Of a DNA stretch of 64,000 bases, positions 21,976 through 35,082 are shown piece by piece. Where the stretch lies: NCBI GenBank assembly GCA_963556495.2, contig OY747712.1, positions 4,355,634 to 4,419,633 of the forward strand. The letters run 5' to 3'. The notes below the pieces were generated by a model that was not told the DNA's origin, ran no database searches, and saw only the letters and a list, made by a program, of their open reading frames with translations. The DNA is from Valencia hispanica. Its lineage: Eukaryota > Chordata > Actinopteri > Cyprinodontiformes > Valenciidae. Positions within the stretch are counted from its first letter, which is position 1. Every line of letters begins with the position of its first letter. The translations under genes were made by a program, and so were the position numbers.

Positions 21976-23560
21976 GGTGGAAGCCCTGGCGAGTCAAACA
22001 TGCACTGAAAACAGACTTGACTTTGTGCACAGAATACACACACAATTCTTTCTTTCAACACGAATTGGATAGCCCTTAAAAGCCAGCAAGATACCCCAAA
22101 GTCCCACAGCTCCCCCCCAAAAATACTTCAGGGGAGACAGTCATAGGCCTTCTTGAGATCCACAAAACGCATGTTGACCAAACAAGTATACTCCCTTTAC
22201 CCCGTGAGCAATTCTGTGCGAGTAAAGATCCGGTCCATTGTTCCACAGCGAAAGCCACTGAGGATAACCCGATTTATTTGAAATGGCCCCTTAGACTATT
22301 TACAATAACTGCGTTCTACCAGGAAAAATGATTTAACTTAAAAAGGGCCAAAGTATTTTCTGTGGTATGCAGCTCAGTGAGTTTAGCACAATTTTCCTCC
22401 ACAACTTCCTTGACTTTACCACCTATTTCTCTTATGCTAACTGTTGTTTTTGTTCAATCAACACCCATGATGGTACAGATTACATCTTTGTCAGCCTTGG
22501 TTTTAAATATATTCCCAACTTATTTAAAAATAATACCACCTATTATTGAAACAATGTTCTCCCTATGCCGGCATATACAGATCTGACCCAACTGATTTTA
22601 TAAAACTTTTTCACGGGGAAAACAACATTTTACCAAATATTCACTAAAATGTCAGCCTATTCAGTTTTGAAACTTTCCCATCTGTTCCATCAATATTCCC
22701 ATCACTGTGGATATGTTGGAGTTTGTGCACAGTGTTTGTTTTCACGCTCATTATTCAGTAAATAACAGTATTTATTTCAACGTAGAAAATTATACCTTAG
22801 TCCTCAGTAGTCCTTAGTTGATCAGTTGATTTTGGTCCAGGATAAATTAACAATTCAAGAAAACAAAATCAGCCAAATCAATTCTGCTGTAACTTTACAT
22901 AATTAAAAGCTACTGTCTGACTTTTCTTTGAAAACTGTAGTATGTGGGTAAGGAACTGTACCAGGAAGAACATATTTTTGCTTAAGAATAATTATTTATC
23001 TCTACCCTGGTCTGATTTGTCCTATAATTAAGATTTCGTTAACAACTTTCTCATTTGTTTTCATTTTTTTAATTGAAACAAACCTAGCTTTACAGTTAAC
23101 TTAAAAAATGAAAAGGATTATAAATAAACAAACTTCAATTTGTCTAATTAGCATGAAATAACCATAAGTGTAATGATAGCTGTAACTGAGTGACCATTTG
23201 TTCATAGTTAAGATAATTTTTTTTTTTACATATTTTGTAATTCACAGCAAATTTACTGTTAATTTAATTCATACGACACACACATTCAACTTATGTACAG
23301 AAATATCAAGTCAAATCAAACCAATTATATTGACGGATTCAGATTCAATGGATATTTCAACTATGGTATAATACAATGAAACCAAAACCAGTTTAGAACT
23401 CTAATCAATTAAATGTTTTCTAATCTAATTTCTCTGTTTGGGTTACTATTTGTACAATTTCATATTTCATCCTTGCAAATAGTGTATTTGGAAAATATAA
23501 AAAAATATCCTACACTTTCTAGGCTTATATAACATTATATTAATATAATAAAAACATATT
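21976..23560. repeat. Duplicated block, paralogous to 2288-2980, 5060-5190 and 32640-33480
   Basis: 21976-22672 matches 2288-2980. 22700-22810 matches 5060-5190. 22840-23560 is a more diverged match to 32740-33480. This is the upstream flank of the GTPase duplication unit. A (T)n tract and AT-rich sequence are included; no coding. Confidence 0.75.
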
Positions 23561-24756
23561 CACAGTATTCAGCCCCCTGAAAAAGAAGAATTTCACCCTA
23601 ACAATTCCTTGTTTCACACTTTCTAAGGCGTTAGCTATAAGCAGCGACATGAGTCAGAAGGTGTTACCCTCAAAGAGCCATCTCTTCTTCTGGTTAAAAT
23701 ATATCTGAGCTTCTATTAAACTTCTGTCTCCTCTGAGTGTCGCTTCCAATGAACTAATGTTTTCTAGACATCCACACATGTTCACCGGGCTGTCTGTTTC
23801 TCTGTCTTTGGGATAAATTCTTAATTCTTCAACTCGTCTTTCCGTTTACGGACGATAGTCATTTTACTGACCTCCTTTGCAATTACGTCAAAAGCAATAT
23901 TTGAGGTGGCTGGAAAATATTGATCCTATTCCACGTCCGTACATTGCGGGTGCACCACAAAATAATTGTAGGTCATTTTTTATACTTGAATGGTAGCTGT
24001 GATTGTAGCTTTTTACCAGCTCAATGCATGTGTAGCTGTGAAATATCTACACGTACTGGTTTTCAGAATATGATTAAATCATTCTGGAATTTTCAGTCCC
24101 TGGCTATATTAAACTGTACATTTCTATATTTTCATTAATGCTTCAAATGTATTGTTAAAAAAATCTTTATCATCATCTGCCTGAAGCTTTTGAAGAATTT
24201 GACTTTTAGACTTTACCACATTCCTCACACTAAATAAATAGTTCAATCCATTATTTTCTTCAAAGTTCTGCAGATTGCAGAGGTCGGCTTGAAATAGTTT
24301 CAAAGCCCTAGAGACCAAACTCTATTCATCTGAAATTTTATTCTTGTATGTTTATCCAGGGTGTATGCATCTTATCCTGACAGAAAATGTTTTTCAAAAT
24401 CGATGCACTACCCATTTTAACCCTGTAAAATCATTCTCCATACTCCTCCATAACTCCCTGGATGAGCAGGGTTGTAGCACCCATCATCCCTTCTTTCTTG
24501 TATGAACAGAAACCCAAAAACATAATACAGGTGAGGGTGTATTTTATTCCTTCTGAAGTTTATGTCAATAACGGGAATCCGATGTTTGGTTTTCGTTCTT
24601 ATTACATAAAGATTATGTGAAAAAAAATCTTACAACAAAAATGATGAATAATTTAAAACAAGATTAAACGAAATATTAGTAACATCAAACAGAATTTAAG
24701 GAGTTAAAGTATAAATCCAACAAAAGAGCATGGAAAATAATACACATTAGGTCTGT
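23561..24756. other. Intergenic, nothing firm
   Basis: A 64-residue minus-strand frame (24124-24318) has protein-like composition but no recognised domain. I leave it uncalled. Confidence 0.3.
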
Positions 24757-24956
24757 CAAATAGCCCGGAGTTCTTTCAGCTGGGTAATACACCCCCCCCC
24801 CATGTTACCGTACATGTCATGGATTGCAGAGTGGATCTCAGCTATCGTTTTTACTTTGAGATCGCCTGCTTGCATGCAACAGAGCATCAACAGATTCTGA
24901 ATTGTGGGAATGAACTGGGGAATAAGAAGTCCCTGCAACACGGGCTGAAAGTGAAC
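24757..24956 (-). pseudogene. Possible exon or gene fragment cut by a SINE
   Basis: The minus strand encodes about 60 residues that look like real protein (IQNLLMLCCMQAG, then KTIAEIHSAIHDMYGNM) and end at a run of ten C on the plus strand. The upstream side is replaced by the tail of a SINE at 24957. I do not recognise the family. Confidence 0.25.
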
Positions 24957-25275
24957 ATCCATCCGTCTATCCATGGCAGGGTTGCAGGGGGCTTGTGCCT
25001 ATAACCAGCAATCATTGGGCGAGAGGTGGGGTGCATACCGGACAGGTCAACAGTCCATCGCAGAGCAACACAGAGCAACACAGCCATGCACACACACACT
25101 CATGTAACATGTTTTTGAACTGTGGGAGGAAGCCAGATACCTGGACGGAACCCACACATGCACAGGGAGAACATACAAACTCCATGCAGAAAGACCCCAG
25201 GTCGGGATATGAACCCACAACTTTCTTTCTGCAAGGCAGCAGTGCTACCAACTGTGCCACTGTGCACTCCGACCT
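24957..25275 (-). mobile_element. tRNA-derived SINE
   Basis: Minus-strand copy of the same family as 3966-4331. Head CACAGTGGCACAGTTGG lies near 25245-25262, the (CA)n tract near 25085-25100, and the tail with GGATGGATG at 24957. The B box is mutated. Confidence 0.85.
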
Positions 25276-25599
25276 GGTAACAATTCTCCTCAATTACCTC
25301 CAAGAACTGATGTCGTGGGTAGGCAGGTAGGAAGGTAGATCTACCGGGGAAGCAGTGGAGTTGACAATCTCTTGACCCTTAGTAAAAATCTCAGTATGAT
25401 AGTCGAGTCTTTTAATCCAATTCACAACACATGTCATCTCAAATCAATTCAGTTCAATCCTACATACATTACGATTAATCCTTCAGTTCATTATTCCAAT
25501 CAGTTTAAAAGTTTTCTAAGGAAACCCAGTAGAGTCACCGACTTTCAGCATTCACTACTGCTGAACGAACATATAGTGACAGTCGCCTGTGTTGAACAT

Positions 25600-25709
<110 letters not shown>

Positions 25710-25839
25710 AAAACAGAGAAAAATAATAGTACTTAGACAATGAGCAAAACAAATAACAAATTAGTAGGGAGAACAACCAAAATCAGTGTCTGAAGTCAAC
25801 AAGTCTAAAGTGAACAGATGTGTTTTGAGCTGTGATTTA

Positions 25840-26535
25840 CAGTGAGTATAGACAGTTTTCAGACCCCTTTATATTTGTCACTCTTTGTTTCATTGCAGCC
25901 ATTTGCTAAAATCAAAAAAGTTCATTTTATTTCTCAGCAATGTACACTCATCGTCCCATCTTGATAGAAAAATATTTGTAGACATTTTTACAAATCTATT
26001 AAAATAGAAAATCTGAAATACATGTTCATAAGTATTCAGAGCCTTTGGTCAGTATTGAGTAGAAGCTCCCTTTTGAGCTAGTACAGTGTTCTTGGGAATA
26101 ATGCAACAAGTTTTCCACACCTGGATTTGGTGTTCCTCTCCAGTTCTATCAAGGTTGGATGGTGAACGTTGGTGGACAGCCATTTTCAGGTCTCTCCAGA
26201 GACGCTCAATTGGGTTTAGGTCAGGGCTCTGCCTGGGCCAGTCAATAACGGTCACGGAATTGTACCGAAGCCACTCCTTTGTTATTTTAGCTGTGCTTAG
26301 GGTCATTGTCCTGTTGAAAGGTGAACTTTCGACCCAGTCTGAGGTCCTGAGCACTCTGGAAGAGGTTTTCTTCCAGGATATCTCTGTACTCATTCATCTT
26401 TCCTTCAATTGCAACCAGTCGTCCTGTCCCTGCAGCTGAAAAACACCCCCACAGCATGATGCTCCCACCACCATGTTTCACTGTAGGGATTATATTGGGC
26501 AGGTGATGAGCAGTGCCTGGTTTTCTCCACACATA
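25840..26535 (-). mobile_element. Tc1-like transposon, 3' half only
   Basis: The right terminus starts CAGTGAGTATAGACAG after TA (25838-25839). The minus-strand transposase C-terminus (26049-26532) keeps [25 protein letters not shown] and [11 protein letters not shown] but shifts frame near 26290. The element stops at about 26535, where L2 LINE sequence begins. There is no second terminus. Confidence 0.9.
26049..26532 (-). pseudogene. Tc1-like transposase, C-terminal fragment
   Basis: Two overlapping frames (26287-26532 and 26049-26393) together cover the second and third acidic positions of the DDE domain, joined by a frameshift near 26290. The N-terminal DNA-binding half and the first aspartate are absent. 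The native C-terminus ends at 26049. Confidence 0.88.
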
Positions 26536-26800
26536 CCGCTTAATATTAACGCCACTCTACAAGTTTTAAGGCCAGGCTTAAAACGTTCCTTTTTGATAAA
26601 GCTTATAGTTAGAGTGGCTTAGGTCATCCTGAGCTATCTCTGTAGTTATGCTGCTATAGGCTTAGACTGCTGGAGGACAGACTGACCACTTTTCATCATT
26701 CTGCTACTTTCTTTTTTACTACTCTCCAGTTGTGAGGAGAGATCCAAAACTACTACTGCAAGGATGATGGTGAAGGACAAATGAAAAGGTTTTTATGTAA
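26536..26800 (+). mobile_element. L2-type LINE 3' fragment
   Basis: Matches 53505-53553 plus 55007-55060, the LINE interrupted by the Tc1 element there. It supplies that element's empty site, GCTTATAGTTAGAGTGG near 26600. Confidence 0.85.
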
Positions 26801-27351
26801 CTTCAATTTCAGGCCTATATTTTCTATTTTTAAAACAAATATTTTTCGCCATAATTTGATAAAAGTACCACTTCTGAGTCCCATTAAAATAAAAAAAGCG
26901 TTGTTGCATCCGTCTGCGTCTCCTCTTTGATCTGTGTCTCACTACAGCTCTTTCTTATCCTCAGAGGTCTCATTGCAAGCTTTCTCCCGGCCCGTAACTG
27001 GCGGCTTGCTTTAAGCTGCACCAGAACCTTCTGCACAAAGCTCTGAAATAAAGATTTTCTAAGAGTTTGAATTAATAACGGCATTTATTAATGTGGGTCA
27101 GTCCACTGTGTTTGGCCCTAAAGTGAGTCTAATTCAGTGTGTCAAATTCAAAATGATTACAGGTGATAATGCCTAAATAATAATGTTTATATAAGCCTAA
27201 AAATACTTCATTAAGACTGGTGAGCAGGGGTGTATCCAGGAAGTTTTTAAAGAGGACTAAATGAGGGCCAGTGATGATCTTGTGTCACACCAAAATAAAA
27301 GCAGGTTTGTAGTATAAAGGGGGCGGGGCCTAGACTGAGTGATAGACATAG

Positions 27352-27522
<171 letters not shown>

Positions 27523-28222
27523 CCCCAATAAATGACAGTTGATTGAAAGTTTTTTTAACTTCAGCGGCGAATGCACAAAATGCACCACATAAAATGAGGC
27601 GTGTATTTTCTGATGCACGTCAAACGCTAAATTCACGCAAAGTTGACGCGCGAATGAGGCAGAATTGCGTTTTTGCAATGCAGAAACTCTGACGCACGTC
27701 AGCACGCTTCTGCATTGACTTTACATGTAAATCCCCCTCTCCCCACCTCCCAGTAGTCCATTCTATTGTGTCTCAATCTCAACAAATCAAACATGTAAAA
27801 TAATACATATAAAAGCAGCAAAAACATGCAAAGTGATCCCATGTACAGCCTGTTACATCTATCTTTCTTCAAAAATTATTTAGTTTATAAAGTAGCCTTT
27901 TAATATAAAGAAATTATTCAACTTAATGTGAAAAAGTTCTGCCGACCTTTAGGATTTTCCGGATTCTATAAACTCCTCTGACTTAATCTTTCTTAGAAAA
28001 ACAAACCCTGTCATGATTATATGGATTAATTTCATCTGTGAGATCAGATCATTTCTATGCTTTTAGTTGCTTCCATCAAACTAATAATAAATTTGAAAAT
28101 AACAAACATAAGTCTAGCAGCACGTTATAGTTTAGAATTACACTCATCATTGTTACATTTTTTTCATTAAACTTTGTTTCCTCAATTTGATCGTACTCTC
28201 CGAAACGGAGACCTTTGCACCT
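27523..28222. other. Intergenic
   Basis: Includes CpG-containing repeat-like sequence at 27560-27720, otherwise AT-rich. The GTPase domain missing from the copy at 28223 is not found here on either strand. Confidence 0.4.
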
Positions 28223-28733
28223 TTACTCTTGCTTTTTGCTACTTCTAAGCCATACCACCGTTTTGTAAAGCGGGTTACGGTCGGTTGGTGATGTCAGCAG
28301 AATGATTAGTTTGATGACAACATCAGCCAATCGTTTAACACCTGGTTTTGAATCAGTGCAGGTCTGTTTTAGCTCTATGCCAAATGACTCAAAAAGGTCT
28401 GTAACTACCATCATTAACTGTCTGAGTGGGAGGATTTTGAGCCAATGCAACCAAAGTGTGACAGCAACCATAACTACCAGAGTCGTTTCCAGCGAGTTTG
28501 ACAAAATGAAGAACGCAGTGACTGTCAGTGTTAATGCTCCTGATATCTTTGGATTATCCATTAATGGGATGACTACATCTGAAGCTCTCTTTCCAGCTGT
28601 GACTAAGTCTGTCTGAGTGATGATGTTCTGCCAGAGTAACAAAAGTATTACAACCACAACAATGAGGAGAGTCATAGCCAGCGACAGGCACATCTTGATT
28701 AGCAGTGTTGATTCTTCTTTAGTGTCAGTCTGC
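28223..28733 (-). pseudogene. Truncated GTPase copy keeping only the membrane anchor
   Basis: From ATG 28693 the first 125 residues match the 12.6-kb protein with six substitutions, including all hydrophobic N-terminal segments. The frame then diverges and stops at 28223, before the P-loop. Weak nucleotide similarity continues to about 28195 and then ends. The acceptor at 28734-28737 and exon start 28733 are identical to those of the full gene. If expressed, the product would be a 156-residue membrane peptide without GTPase activity. It may simply be a pseudogene. Confidence 0.85.
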
Positions 28734-29828
28734 CTGTAGACAAACAGAAGAAAACAGCAACAAAAATGGTGGGGAGAAAAACTGTAAAGAACTGCTTTAA
28801 ATCAATATCTGATCAATCAGTCATACAGGCACCAAGAAACTAAGCAGGTTATTTGGGTGCAAATAATGGCTGTAAATCCAGTATACTGTTCCATTCAATA
28901 CATCAGAATATGTGCTCTGATGAGACTCAATTGTTAGATTAAAAGAATCTTTAAGTGGGTATTAAACATAGTTTAAAATGAGCTCACAATTCTGTATTAA
29001 CTGTTTTTTGATGTATTAATAAAATATTTTGATCTCATAGGTCATCCATTAGCTATGAAGGGAAAATCTCAACGGCCACATATTATGCCTCCTTTAAAAG
29101 TAAGTTTTAGTAGGTCTATAGGGTCTGTATAAAACATGTTGATGAAGTTCTTTGCACAAAATCTCTCTCAAATAAAGCGATTTCCCCAGCTCAGTTCTTG
29201 ATTATTTCAGTCCCTCTCAGAATGAGCTGTTTAGAAGGCTCTGTCGCTTTTATTCATCCTTGTCACTAGGCTTTGGGTTTGTTAACAGATGAGAATGGCA
29301 AAGAATTGGAATTAGTGGGTGGTGTTTGACAGGTGAGGGGCAGTTATATTCAAATACCGCTTATTGTGATGTCACAACAAGGCACTTTTTCAAACGGCTT
29401 GAAGACATACAAGATTTCTGACTGCAAACGTTTGCCAAGAAAATTGATGGATGACTTTTATTCATGTTCGAAGTGTTTATAGAGGCAACAGAGACCCAAA
29501 CGGCAACACAAACAGATGAAAAAAGAGACATTTGTCCCCTTTAAAAATTAACTGAAAAAAATATATTTTTCTTTCAATTTTCCAATATTTTAAACAGTCC
29601 TTTGTAGATTATAACAACTTCTTTCAAGAAATTACAAATAATACTTAGTAAAGCCAAATTGAAATCAAAGTCCTCTAAGATATATCTTTAGTTTTCAGCT
29701 GATGAATGAAAGTGATGCAGATATTTGGTCTTTACTACCATGGATAACTCAGCTGCAGAGGAACCAATATTAATGAATGATCATTCTTTAAAATGAGTCT
29801 GATTAGTTAAAAACTATTCACAACAAAC

Positions 29829-29913
29829 CTCAGTCTGGTGTTGGCAACACAACTTGCAGATCCAGAAGATCTCAAAGTGTCGTTTGGATTTCCAGTCGGG
29901 GTCTGACAAATTC
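29829..29913 (-). other. Predicted 85-bp upstream exon of the truncated GTPase copy
   Basis: The minus-strand acceptor TTTTGATATTTTAG precedes 29913 and the donor GAG|GTTTGT follows 29829. The frame is open and joins in phase to the 40 bases ahead of ATG 28693, but there is no ATG in this exon, and the same frame meets TGA in the predicted first exon. It is best read as 5' untranslated. Confidence 0.6.
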
Positions 29914-29934
29914 CTAAAATATCAAAACAAACGC

Positions 29935-30500
29935 AGAACCTATTTACATCTTCCTGTTCTACTGTGAGGAAACATTAGGTCAAGATATTTCTACATAAGA
30001 TCAGGAAATATGTGCAAATATAAAATGTTGATTGATGTAGTTGTGCAAAGGATCAAACACATAAAGGCATAAGTACTAAGGCATAACTGCCCAAAAACCA
30101 ATGAAATTACTCTGGACAAGCGATTTGAATCAAGTATTGGTATCCATTAGAAGCTACTTTCCTGCTGCCTCTACATCTATCTAAAATATTACAATTTTCT
30201 TTCCAGGAAGACATCTTGGGATTTCTTGCTAAGCTTTTGCTTGCCTATTTGCACTGTAAACAAACCTATAACTAAATTATAAAAAAATGGACAGAAATCT
30301 TTCTCACTGCAATATCTTTAATATAATTACCATGAAACAAACCGATTATTATTCTACATGTTGTGGGAAATAATACTATCGTCTTCCGGTTCTGCTGCGA
30401 GGAAACATTAGGTTAAGATATTTCTACATAAAATTAGGGAAATTGCACGAATCAAAAACTTTGATTGATTTAGTTCAGCAAAGGATCAAACATGTAAAGG
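29935..30500. repeat. Local duplication of about 130 bp
   Basis: 29935-30075 and 30375-30500 share GAGGAAACATTAGGT, then AAGATATTTCTACATAA and AAAGGATCAAACA, in the same orientation. Confidence 0.85.
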
Positions 30501-30614
30501 GAAAAACAGTTATGGCCATGCTTGCTTTCTTTAAAGGAATAAATGTCAAATTCAGTTTGATGGAAAGTCATTTAAAAGTCTTAACTACATGTCTATACAT
30601 AAATTCCTGTTGCT

Positions 30615-31185
30615 TACTGTTAACACTACAACTTTATATGACTGGATTTAAGGAAATGTCTGTTCACATGATAAATAAATACAACCGATAAATGGAACAC
30701 TGAATGTAAAACTATGGATTGTGAAAATATCAAAGTCTGAACACCAAAAGAAAGTTTGGATCAGAAGGGAGAGAAAGAAATGATTTAGAGAATAATGAAG
30801 GAACAGTTTTTATCCAAGATAGTATTTTTCTCTTTAGAAATCTAAAAATAACCAAGCATGTTTCCAACATCCAGAATGGTGACTAGACATGATTTCACCA
30901 CATAAGAGGCTGGTTAGAGTTAGTCTGGGGTGAGAAGAGTTGGACCAAAGCATGACGTTGCTAACAGCTGATTATTGCATTTAGAAAAGAAGGTGCATAG
31001 ATAACAATAAAGCGATGCAAATCTTTGTCTTTTGTTCTCTTCTTTCTGTGAATCAGGTTCTCAAGAGTTTTGACCTTTGAAAAACTGGGTTGTTTTTAAA
31101 AAAATATTAGGAAATTAGTCACAGAGTGGAATTTGTTTATGGAAATAAGATTAGCTAAACAAACTTTAGCACACTTCCCCTTGAT
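30615..31185. repeat. Duplicated block, paralogous to 18975-19550
   Basis: Same-orientation match over its whole length. It then continues into the AGGGGTGTTAAAC repeat that follows the TTAA element in the other copy. Confidence 0.9.
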
Positions 31186-31408
31186 CAGGGGTGTTAAACC
31201 CCAGCCCTCAAAGACTGATGTCCTGCAACTTTTAGATGTGTCCCTGGTCCAACACACCCGAAACAATTGGCTAAATTACCTCCTCAGCATGCAGTCAGGT
31301 TCTAGAGAGTCCTGCCAACGGCCCAATTACTTGATTCGGGTTTACTGGCAGAGACACAGCCCTACATCATGTTAAGGAACGCATAGTCATCGTTGTTCAA
31401 AAGCTTAC

Positions 31409-31445
31409 CTCCAAAGATTCTTCAGAGGCGATGAGGATGAGTTGT
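31409..31445 (-). other. Predicted first exon of the truncated GTPase copy
   Basis: It lies about 25-30 bases below a TATA box and ends in the donor TTTGGAG|GTAAGC at 31408-31409. It contains no ATG and is presumably untranslated. The 5' end is estimated from the TATA spacing. Confidence 0.55.
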
Positions 31446-31467
31446 GCGACTCTGTCAAAGTCGCTCC

Positions 31468-31516
31468 CTTTTATACACAAACACCCACCTACTTTTACTC
31501 AGAGTGAAACAAAAAC
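31468..31516 (-). promoter_or_regulatory. Promoter with TATA box and ISRE-like motif
   Basis: Minus-strand TATAAAAG at 31468-31475. Plus-strand GAAACAAAAAC at 31506-31516 differs at one base from the interferon-stimulated response core GAAANNGAAAC. The arrangement matches that at 51441-51493 and the relic at 3231-3287. Confidence 0.55.
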
Positions 31517-31687
31517 CATCATACCTGTTTTGGCTCACATTCAATTTTATAATGAAATGTTTAAAACCTGTCCTTTTCCCAAGCAACTTTAACATTTGCA
31601 TACTTCCTTGTAGGGAGAGAATAAGAAAGCATACAACTGGATTACCTTTCTGTGGCTCTGTAGTGTAGCACTCAGAAGAGTTTCAAC

Positions 31688-32380
31688 ATCATCTTTTATT
31701 TGCATAGCGTCTTCAGCAATCAAAAAAGGCACCCAAAGCGCTGAACACAGCACAATATAAAAACAGAGCACATAACTGATAAAATACATTCATAATAACG
31801 GTATTAAAGTTGTTATTAGTTGCTGTCATTTTCAACTGGCCACAAAGGCAATGGTATAATAGTGAGTCTTTAAAAGTTGCACGCCTGCCAGGGAGAGGTA
31901 ACTCGTCCCACGTATGAAAATGCTCGGCCACCATTAGAACCACATTTAATCCGCGGGACCACCACCAGGTCAAGGTGTTGTGAGCCCAGCTTATGGAGGG
32001 AAACGTAAGGAGTCAGGAGGTCAATCCAATATGATGAAGATGTGCCCTGAAGGCACTAAAAAACAAAAGTGAGAAGTTTGAACTGGCTCCAGTAAGGAAT
32101 AGGAAGCCAGAACAGGTGTAATGTACTCACGGCGTTTCGTGCCTGTTAAAAATCTGGCAGCCGAATAGGGAATTGCAGTAGTGCAAGCGTGAAGTAATAA
32201 AAGCATGGACCGCTGTTTCTAGGCGGGCAAGAGACAGCAAGCACTTCATTTTAGCCAGAGGACGAAGATGGAAGAAGTACGAAGTAAATGGTTCTCTAAC
32301 ACTAAGTGCTGAGTCTAGTTTAACCCCTAGATTCATGCAGGTCTTTCCGGAATGGAGCCAGCTGGTCAAGGTCAACAACC
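31688..32380 (-). mobile_element. L2-type LINE, 3' fragment
   Basis: The minus strand encodes a decayed RT C-terminus (NLGVKLDSAL, then ETAVHAFITSRLHYCNSL) followed by a 3' untranslated part reaching about 31690. Confidence 0.8.
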
Positions 32381-32639
32381 TGTTTGCTCATCATGCCTCT
32401 GGCATTGGGGTGAAAGACAAAGTCTGAGATACTTTTGTTGTCTCTGTCAGTACAAAAACTATGTTGTCAGCTTTGATCATGTCTTAAGAATAAACTTTAT
32501 GGAGGATCAATTCTAAGAGGCTAATTTATTTCACCAAAATCAAAATGTAGGTATTGGGTACAAAGTATGATTGGTTGAGAAAACTAATTTAAATAATGTG
32601 TGTGGTTATGCTGGTTTATGCAAAATGTTTGTTTTCCTG

Positions 32640-33480
32640 CACATAATTCAGTCAGTAATTGAAACTTTAAAAGAAACAGTAAAGTCCTCTGAAGTATTTA
32701 GTTATTAAATTGTTTGTTAGCTCAAGAAGACTAAATCAACTACAACAATGCTGCTCTACCTTTACAAAATTAAAAGCTCCAAACCTTCTAGTACATGAGT
32801 CAACAACTACACCAGGAAGAGCATGATTTTGTTTAGCAATGGTAAACATTCTGAACACCAGGAAATAAAAATCAAATGGTATGTGGCTCAGCAAGGATAT
32901 TCGAAAAAACATATCTTTGCTTAACAATGGCATAATTCTCCACACTGGTCTGATTTTTACCCGATGATTAGCATTTTTTGATAACTTCCCCGACTTGGAT
33001 GCAGTTTTTAATGAAAAAACTCCACATATTTAGTAAATTAAAACAATTTTAATGGATTATCAAAAATGTACAACCTGCCATTTGTAAGCGCAATGATAGT
33101 TGACTAAATGACCGTTTACATTTAGCTCAGTTCAATTTATTAATATAGGACCCATTTACATCTAATGTCATCTTAATTCACGTTACACGGAACTCAGATC
33201 CAACTTATGTACCAAAATATGAAGTCAAGTCAAACTAATTATATTGACAGATTCAGATTCAAATGCATAATTTTATTTCAGTTATAAAATCATACGTATA
33301 TAAACTAATTAATTATTTTTAAGAGGATTTTATAGCATTCAATTTAAATACTCCACCAAAAACACAGAATCGAAAATACAGTCTTATTTCCTTTTTTTAT
33401 CTAATGTTTCCAAATATTGTTGAGCTAAATGTCATACTTAGACAATGCAGTAGGTGCATTTATATTCCAGAAAACAATTA
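32640..33480. repeat. Diverged duplicated block, paralogous to 22730-23560
   Basis: Shared ordered segments such as ACTGGTCTGATTT and the polyadenine-rich flanks, in the same orientation. No coding. Confidence 0.6.
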
Positions 33481-34322
33481 AGAGTTCTAAACAATTAAGA
33501 GTTCTAAACAAATTTGTGAAATTTGTTTTGAAAACCAGTGACTATGAATTCACAGAGCAAAAGTCTTCTATCAAAAACATGATAATTATTTAAGCAAAAG
33601 TTTATGCCAACAATAACAGATGAGCATTCAGCCACTTATACTTTGCGAAATGTCTTTTCTTTCTCTTTTTTGTTTTTCTTTTCTCAAGGAGATCAAATTA
33701 TTGTTGGGGAAAATTCAATAATCGCTGGATATTGGTTGGGAGATGTTCCTTCCGTCCATGCTTGTTCTACGCCCTTGGACCTACCAAAGCAACGCAGGGA
33801 GAAGCAGTGCAGTGCATTGCTGCTGAAGACACTCTGTTGTTCTAGGATAGTCTCATGAAGATGATGCTCAGGGTTGTCCATAATGTTCTTGATTTTATGA
33901 AGAATCGTTCTTTCCATCATCATCTCCAGATATTCCACAGTCGTCCCCAGAACAAAACCAGCCTTCTAATACTTTGTCCACACGTAGCCGCGGTATCTCA
34001 CAAATCAAAGATATTTTTCTACAGTTTGGCCCATCATCCACACAAAACATAGATTTATTGCACCGAAAACTAATAATTTTACAAACTCTGGCCAAAGTGA
34101 AGATTTGTGTTTTCTCCATTTTAAGCGTTTGTGTGTGGACAGAAATAACCAGTGTTTGAATGTCCAAGCGCTTTTTGTTTGCTTGTTTTTACAAGCTCAA
34201 TTACTGCTCTGTGTAGAAGTTAGAAAGTAGAACGTTACTCTGAGTGGATAGGATTTGGGGGAACTACTGCCCCCTACAGGTTTGGCATGTCTATGAATGT
34301 GCTTAACAACTCACTTATGTGG
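33481..34322. other. Intergenic with weak coding-like minus-strand frames
   Basis: The minus strand 33693-33938 (NIMDNPEHHLHETILEQQ) vaguely resembles the tail of a LINE ORF2. I cannot confirm this; nothing else recognised. Confidence 0.3.
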
Positions 34323-35082
34323 TTAGTTTTTAAACGAGGTGGTGAGGATATTAATTTTTTTAGAATCCCAGCTACATGTGTACATGGCCTTAATCAGGTT
34401 GTTTAGCCTAAACTTCATCCAGAAGTCCACTCTGCTCTGTCCCTTCTTGTAGACGGCTTCACTGTTCAGTCTCCAGTCCAGTCTGTTGTCCAGGTGAACT
34501 CTGAGGTATTTATATTCCTCAACCACCTCCACTTCTTCTCCCGTAATGGAAACAGTGTTTGACTTATTCCTGTTTCTTCTGAAATCTACAATTATCTCCT
34601 TTGTTTTGTTCACAATCAAGGTAAGAAGATTGTTTCCACACCGTGTCACAAAGCGGTCCACCAGCTCTCTGTATTCAGATTCTTGTCCATCTCTGATCCA
34701 CCCAACAATTGCAGAGTCATCTGAGTATTTCTGCAGATGACAGGTCTCTGATTTGTACTGGAAGTCTGAGGTGTACAGAGTGAAAAGGAATGGTTAGAGT
34801 ACGGTCCCCTGTGGTGCTCCTGTCCTGCTGACCACCTGGTTTGACCCACAGTCCTTTAGTCTCACAAACTGTGGTCTGTTGGTCAGGTAGTCATTGATCC
34901 AGGCGATTGAAGCAAATCAGTCTGAATTGTGTTAAATGCACCGGAAAAATCAAAGAACATGATCCTCACAGTGCTGCCTGCTTTGTCCAGATGACAGTGG
35001 GTTGGTTGAAGCAGGTAGATGATGGCGTCTTCAACTCCCAACTCCACAGCAATAAGCAAACTGCAGCGGGTCCTGATATCAG

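Noticed and set aside
28694..29913. Extending the anchor protein N-terminally through the 85-bp exon
   Set aside because: The joined frame is open but has no ATG, and the predicted first exon has TGA in that frame, so it is better read as 5' untranslated.
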